From a bacterium (GTDB lineage: Bacteria; Auribacterota; JABMQX01), in the NCBI GenBank assembly GCA_030691545.1, contig JAUYEE010000098.1:1-53604 (forward strand): a DNA stretch of 53,604 bases, written 5' to 3'. The translations under genes and the position numbers were made by a program. Shown in pieces: positions 49,884 through 53,604 of the stretch. Every line of letters begins with the position of its first letter. Within the stretch, counting starts at the first letter, position 1. The notes below the pieces were generated by a model. That model was not told the origin of the DNA, made no database searches, and worked only from the letters and a program-made list of their open reading frames with translations.

Positions 49884-52175
49884 ATGAACCATGCAGAAAC
49901 CCAAGATAAGGACGTCCGGGCGCCTTGCGCGCAAGCACCACAGCTCCACCCGGCGGCAAAGATGGGGCGTCTAACCGAGGCGATAGCCGTTTTTTGCCTT
50001 TTCGCAATTTTGGTGTGTGCTTTCACCTCACCGCTCATTGGTGGGCTTTCCCATCTTCTGCCGCCGCACTGGGACCCGCGCTTAATGGCGTGGGACATGG
50101 CTTCCACCGCAAGGCGGCTCTTCTCCGACCCATCACTTCTCTTCCACGGCAACGATTTCTACCCGTATGGGACGACCAAGGCTTTCTTGGAACCCCTGCT
50201 GGTTCCGGCTCTTTTCAATATGCCGATTTTCCTTCTGACGGGGAATCCGGTCCTCTCGTATAACATCACGCTTCTTGTTCTGTGGAGTCTTTCCGGTCTG
50301 ACAATGTACCTGTGCGCGCGTGAGATTTTGGGGCATCGGGGGGGAGCTCTTCTGGCCGCGGCCATCTGGACGCTCAGCCCTTACCGCACCGATTATTATC
50401 TCGAGTTCAACATGCAGATGTCTTTTGCAGTTCCCCTCGTCGTCCTGTACTGGTATCGCTTCCTCCGAACGCAGAGACTCAGGGACGCGGCGCTGACCTT
50501 TCTCTTTCTGAGCATCCAGAGTTTGTCGTGCTGGTACTACGCGATTATGGTTTCTCTTTACGCGATTGTCTTCTCGGCCTGCTACGTTCTCCTGAAGCCG
50601 CGGGGCTGGAAAGTGAAGAAGCTCCTGGAAGTCATTCCGATTATCATGCTTTTCTGCGTTGTGCTCCTTCCCTTCGCCTGGCCTTATTTTCAAGTGAGAA
50701 AGGAACTCGGCATGGTCGGAGGAAGCCTGGCGGAGGCGAATGTATATTCCGCGGATGTCCTTACGTACCTCGAGAGCCGCCCGATCCGCTGGTACCACTT
50801 TTCTCCAACCTATCATCACGCTGAAACAAGCATCTTCCCCGGGTTCATCGCGCTACTGTTCCTTGTTCTAAGCTGCGGCTGCTTTTTCAGGCGGGAAGCG
50901 AGGTTCGACGGAAACAAAACCGCACGAATCCCTCGGCTTGTTGCGGCTGGCGGACTGCTGTTTACTTTGCTTAACCTTGCGCTGCGTGTGGGGATTTCGC
51001 CGGACGCAGCCAGGTTCCTTCCCATGATGCGCTTCTTCCAGGCGTCGTGTTGGGCGCTGGGTTTTTGTCTGTTGCTTTTCCTGCTGCGCGGCCGCAGCCA
51101 GAGCAAATCGAACGCTCCCGAAAGGGCCCTTTTGGACAAGGACATTTTGGCCACATTCCTGTTCGCATCCTTCGTTATGTTTCTTTTGTCGCTGGGGCCC
51201 ACGGTGCACGCCAGGCGGCAGGTTATCGGCCACGGCCTGTACTACTCACTGTACGGCATATTTTTCCCTCTTCACGCGGTACGCGTAGCCGCCCGGTTTG
51301 GCTCGCTTGTATTGTTTTCTGTTGGTATCCTGTCCGGTCTTGGCGTCAAGTGGCTGCATTCGGTTGTCGCCCGGCGTTGGAGGCCAATCGCCATCCTCTG
51401 GTGCCTCCCTTTTCTTCTCGCGGCCCTGGAATATTCTCCAAACCCATTGAGGTATGAAGAGTTCCGTTGGAACGAGCGACCTGCCGTTTATGATTTCATC
51501 GCATCCGACCCGGAGGACTTCGTCGTTGCCGAATGGCCGCTCGGCGAGAGAGAAAAAGACGGGGACTTTCTGTTATGGTCTATCGCCCACAACAAGAAAG
51601 TCTTAGGAAACCCTTGCCGCTGGGTAAGAATGATGCTGCCTCGGACCGAAGAGATCGCCAGAGCACTGGGAGGGCTGACGAGTCCCGACACCGCCGCGGA
51701 GTCCATGACGGAACTCAGGGGGATTCACCCGACGAAGTACCTCATTGTGCACAGAGAGGTTCTGGGGGGAAGAATGTGGCTGCCCTGGGAAAGATTGCTC
51801 GAGAATCTCCCCGAAGGCTTAGCCTTTCTCCGCGCGTACGACAATCAGGATTACCTTTTCGAGATATGCCCGATTGTCGAAAGGGGAAAGGAGTTCTCCA
51901 GAGAGTTCTCTTTCGAGTACGTTCTGGAACACAGCGCCGCCAGATTCAGGCTGCGGGACGGATCCGATTCACCCGGGGGCCATCCCATGAAGATTTACTT
52001 TAACGATAGATTGCTTTGTGGCGACAGGCTGTCAGGTGACTGGAAGAAGTACGAGTTCAAACTGCCCCGGCCCTATCGTAAGGTCGCTCCTAACATGATA
52101 CGCATCGTGTCTGTCCCCGAAGACGGCAACAAAAGCGAAATGGAGTTCGACGGCTTTTCTCTTTCGAGAGATTGA
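49884..52175 (+). CDS. GT-C-like multi-span membrane protein
   Basis: A 763-residue membrane protein with about 11-12 hydrophobic segments and a soluble C-terminal region from about residue 530. The first external loop has HWDPRLMAWDMASTARRL, with acidic residues in the place used by GT-C lipid-sugar glycosyltransferases, and GNDFYPYGTTKAF. The C-terminus reads AEWPLGERE and WVRMMLPRTEE, like the preceding protein. Probably transfers a sugar or moves lipid-linked glycan on the outer face of the membrane (inference). The start may be 49884 or the Met at 49962 (MGRLTEAIAV); neither has a strong ribosome site. Confidence 0.75.
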   Translation: MNHAETQDKDVRAPCAQAPQLHPAAKMGRLTEAIAVFCLFAILVCAFTSPLIGGLSHLLPPHWDPRLMAWDMASTARRLFSDPSLLFHGNDFYPYGTTKAFLEPLLVPALFNMPIFLLTGNPVLSYNITLLVLWSLSGLTMYLCAREILGHRGGALLAAAIWTLSPYRTDYYLEFNMQMSFAVPLVVLYWYRFLRTQRLRDAALTFLFLSIQSLSCWYYAIMVSLYAIVFSACYVLLKPRGWKVKKLLEVIPIIMLFCVVLLPFAWPYFQVRKELGMVGGSLAEANVYSADVLTYLESRPIRWYHFSPTYHHAETSIFPGFIALLFLVLSCGCFFRREARFDGNKTARIPRLVAAGGLLFTLLNLALRVGISPDAARFLPMMRFFQASCWALGFCLLLFLLRGRSQSKSNAPERALLDKDILATFLFASFVMFLLSLGPTVHARRQVIGHGLYYSLYGIFFPLHAVRVAARFGSLVLFSVGILSGLGVKWLHSVVARRWRPIAILWCLPFLLAALEYSPNPLRYEEFRWNERPAVYDFIASDPEDFVVAEWPLGEREKDGDFLLWSIAHNKKVLGNPCRWVRMMLPRTEEIARALGGLTSPDTAAESMTELRGIHPTKYLIVHREVLGGRMWLPWERLLENLPEGLAFLRAYDNQDYLFEICPIVERGKEFSREFSFEYVLEHSAARFRLRDGSDSPGGHPMKIYFNDRLLCGDRLSGDWKKYEFKLPRPYRKVAPNMIRIVSVPEDGNKSEMEFDGFSLSRD

Positions 52176-52257
52176 AAGACCTGTCCCGCGACACTCCCGC
52201 CAACACGTCAGGGCCGCGAAGGTCAAGGACAACAGCCGAATCTGCTGCCCACCCCCA

Positions 52258-53241
52258 TCAGAGGTACCCCTGTTGGTTATACCATTTCGCCGTGAGAGCG
52301 AGTCCTGTGGGGAGGTCCACCTTCGGGTCGTAGCCCAGCTCACGTTTCGCTTTCGAAATATCAAATGCCCGGTTCTGTCGAAACCAATCCACTCGGCGGC
52401 GGAATATCGGCGGCTCGAAGGGAAGGGGCTTGTAAAGCATCTCAACGCAGAACGCGACCGTATATACCGGCCAAAATGGGAAATGCCGGATTTTCACGTC
52501 CACATCGAGCACCTTCGCGATTCTTAGAACCAGCTCCTTGATCGGAACGTAGCGTTCATCCGCGATAAGATAAACCTGCCCCTTCGCCTCGTCCTTTTCC
52601 AAGGCCAGCTCGAGTGCATCAATGAGGTTGTCAATGTAGAGAGGGTGGTAACAGGCTGTGCCATCGCCGAGGAAAGTGAACTTGCCGGACTGGACTCGCC
52701 TGAACAGCATGTAAAAACGTTCGGGGTCGCCGGGTCCGTAAATCGCCGCCGGTCTGACGATCGAGACCCACATCCCCTTTTCGATGAACTCCCGCGCGAC
52801 GACCTCTCCTTCGTACTTTGTGTACTGGTAGTAATCTTCCGGGGTGATGGGCGCATCCTCTGCCGCCGGCGGGTTCTCGACGTCGCCGTGAACGCCGCAC
52901 GTGCTGCAATAGAGGAATCGTTCCACGCCGTGCTTGTACGCTGCTTCAAGAAGATGCCGCGTCGAATTGACGTTGATGTCCCGGTACGCTTTTTTTCCGA
53001 GGTTCACTTTGCGAAACGCCGCCGCCAGATGATAGACCCGCCGGCAGCCGCGAGTCAGTTGGTCCATCAGGTCTTTCTCCGTAACACTCGCGATAACAAC
53101 CTCGGCGCCTTTCTGGACCAATTCGTCGTAGAACAACCCTTTCTGGTTGTCCACCGCAATAACCTGGTGACCCTTCTCCAGAAGCCTCCGCACCAGGTGC
53201 GTTCCTGTAAAGCCAGTGCCTCCTGTGACCAGAATTTTCAT
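52258..53241 (-). CDS. NAD-dependent epimerase/dehydratase (SDR family)
   Basis: A 327-residue extended short-chain dehydrogenase. The N-terminal MKILVTGGTGFTGTHLV is the NAD-binding TGxxGxxG motif. The catalytic YxxxK is in YYQYTKYEGE near residue 140, after the Ser/Thr-rich FLYCSTCGVHG. RPAAIYGPGD is the usual downstream signature. Relatives act on nucleotide sugars or on 3-beta-hydroxysteroid-type substrates; the neighbours favour a sugar. The ribosome site is weak (GAGACAGATAGC). Convergent with the GT-C-like gene. Confidence 0.9.
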   Translation of the reverse strand: MKILVTGGTGFTGTHLVRRLLEKGHQVIAVDNQKGLFYDELVQKGAEVVIASVTEKDLMDQLTRGCRRVYHLAAAFRKVNLGKKAYRDINVNSTRHLLEAAYKHGVERFLYCSTCGVHGDVENPPAAEDAPITPEDYYQYTKYEGEVVAREFIEKGMWVSIVRPAAIYGPGDPERFYMLFRRVQSGKFTFLGDGTACYHPLYIDNLIDALELALEKDEAKGQVYLIADERYVPIKELVLRIAKVLDVDVKIRHFPFWPVYTVAFCVEMLYKPLPFEPPIFRRRVDWFRQNRAFDISKAKRELGYDPKVDLPTGLALTAKWYNQQGYL

Positions 53242-53346
53242 GCTATCTGTCTCATCCTGCGTTTTGATGTAGCGGCTGACGCTTATGACAGCATGGAGGG
53301 GGCTTCCGTGTCAACCTGAAGGTTCAGGTGGGTGCGGCTCTGCACG

Positions 53347-53476
53347 AGGGGGTATGGATGAATCCCCTCATCGAGAAGCCAGGCTGAAGCCTGCTCAGCA
53401 GGAACCCGCCGCATCGGAGTCCCACGGGCTGAAGCCCGTGGCTAAAGCGAGGGCGCCGGCTAAAGCCCGGCGCGGA
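53347..53476. repeat. Composite hairpin repeat R3, copy 2 (inverted)
   Basis: Reverse complement of the series at 3393-3522: GGGGGTATGGATGAATCC, AGCCAGGCTGAAGCCTGCT, CCACGGGCTGAAGCCCGTGG and GCCGGCTAAAGCCCGGC. The copies face each other about 50 kb apart. Confidence 0.88.
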
Positions 53477-53500
53477 GGAATTAGGTGTGAAGCCATGGAA

Positions 53501-53549
53501 GTGGCACGGGCTTCCAGCCCGTCAATCATGGGCAAGATGCCCATGCCAC
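53501..53549. repeat. Double-hairpin repeat R2, copy 2 (inverted)
   Basis: GTGGCACGGGCTTCCAGCCC, GTCAATCATGGGCAAGATGC, then CCATGCCAC: the reverse complement of the unit inside the C25 gene at 29105-29153. Confidence 0.88.
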
Positions 53550-53604
53550 CTCATCGGAAGGGCCGAGAGATGCGCTTCGGGGGTGCCGGCATGAACCACT
53601 GAAA

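Larger units (their letters stand above)
53242..53604. other. Repeat-filled region at the window end
   Basis: Two repeats, R3 copy 2 and R2 copy 2, fill most of this stretch. The one long frame that crosses it is made of repeat sequence and is not a gene. Confidence 0.7.

Noticed and set aside
53285..53602. Open frame at the right end of the window
   Set aside because: Made of repeats R3 and R2.
1..53604. Insertion sequence or prophage
   Set aside because: No transposase, integrase or phage structural gene is visible; mobility is suggested only by the small repeats.

Overview
This is a GC-rich bacterial chromosome segment with about 35 credible protein genes, no RNA genes that I can see, and many dispersed palindromic repeats. 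MurB and NusB show a peptidoglycan-making bacterium. Twin-arginine-exported Gfo/Idh/MocA proteins, a giant gingipain-like protein with thrombospondin-type-3 and PVC-style C-terminal segments, TPR giants and an odd Nramp homologue resemble uncultured lineages around the PVC/Planctomycetes, Hydrogenedentota or Sumerlaeota. That placement is an inference; no phylogenetic marker here decides it.

Layout. 0-3 kb: a minus-strand operon of a TPR protein, DnaJ and a small zinc-ribbon protein. 3.7-19.8 kb: a mosaic in which exported sugar-metabolism proteins (three Gfo/Idh/MocA oxidoreductases, one fucose-isomerase-like protein, one ApbE) alternate with defence or stress modules. The modules are a restriction-modification (RM) pair whose methyltransferase looks leaderless, an orphan HicB-like protein, two retropepsin-like proteases, a PIN toxin with an unusually large partner, and an R-M1-M2 restriction operon. 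20-35 kb: large secreted proteins (a beta-propeller sensor-like protein, a C25 peptidase with a beta-helix, a TPR/gluzincin peptidase) and a divergent Nramp transporter. 35.7-40 kb: a lipoprotein, then a minus-strand block with a flippase-like protein, nusB, murB and a GHMP sugar kinase, the last three joined by 4-bp overlaps. 40-53 kb: a surface-glycan-type locus with a radical SAM enzyme, two methyltransferases, an AsnB-type amidotransferase, a hexapeptide acyltransferase, two large multi-span GT-C-like membrane proteins and an NAD-dependent epimerase.

The most striking signal that gene calls do not explain is the repeats. At least ten families of short hairpin-forming sequences lie between genes. 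Several also sit inside genuine reading frames without breaking them: in the C25 peptidase, the TPR/MA peptidase, the radical SAM enzyme and a 1012-residue membrane protein. Others supply the stop codon or the last residues of a protein (the Nramp homologue and the acyltransferase). One composite repeat occurs in opposite orientation near the two ends of the window.

The restriction systems share a feature: in each, a methyltransferase carries an N-terminal DNA-binding-like domain and no separate controller gene is visible, which suggests self-regulation. Functions were assigned by reading motifs; no database search was possible.
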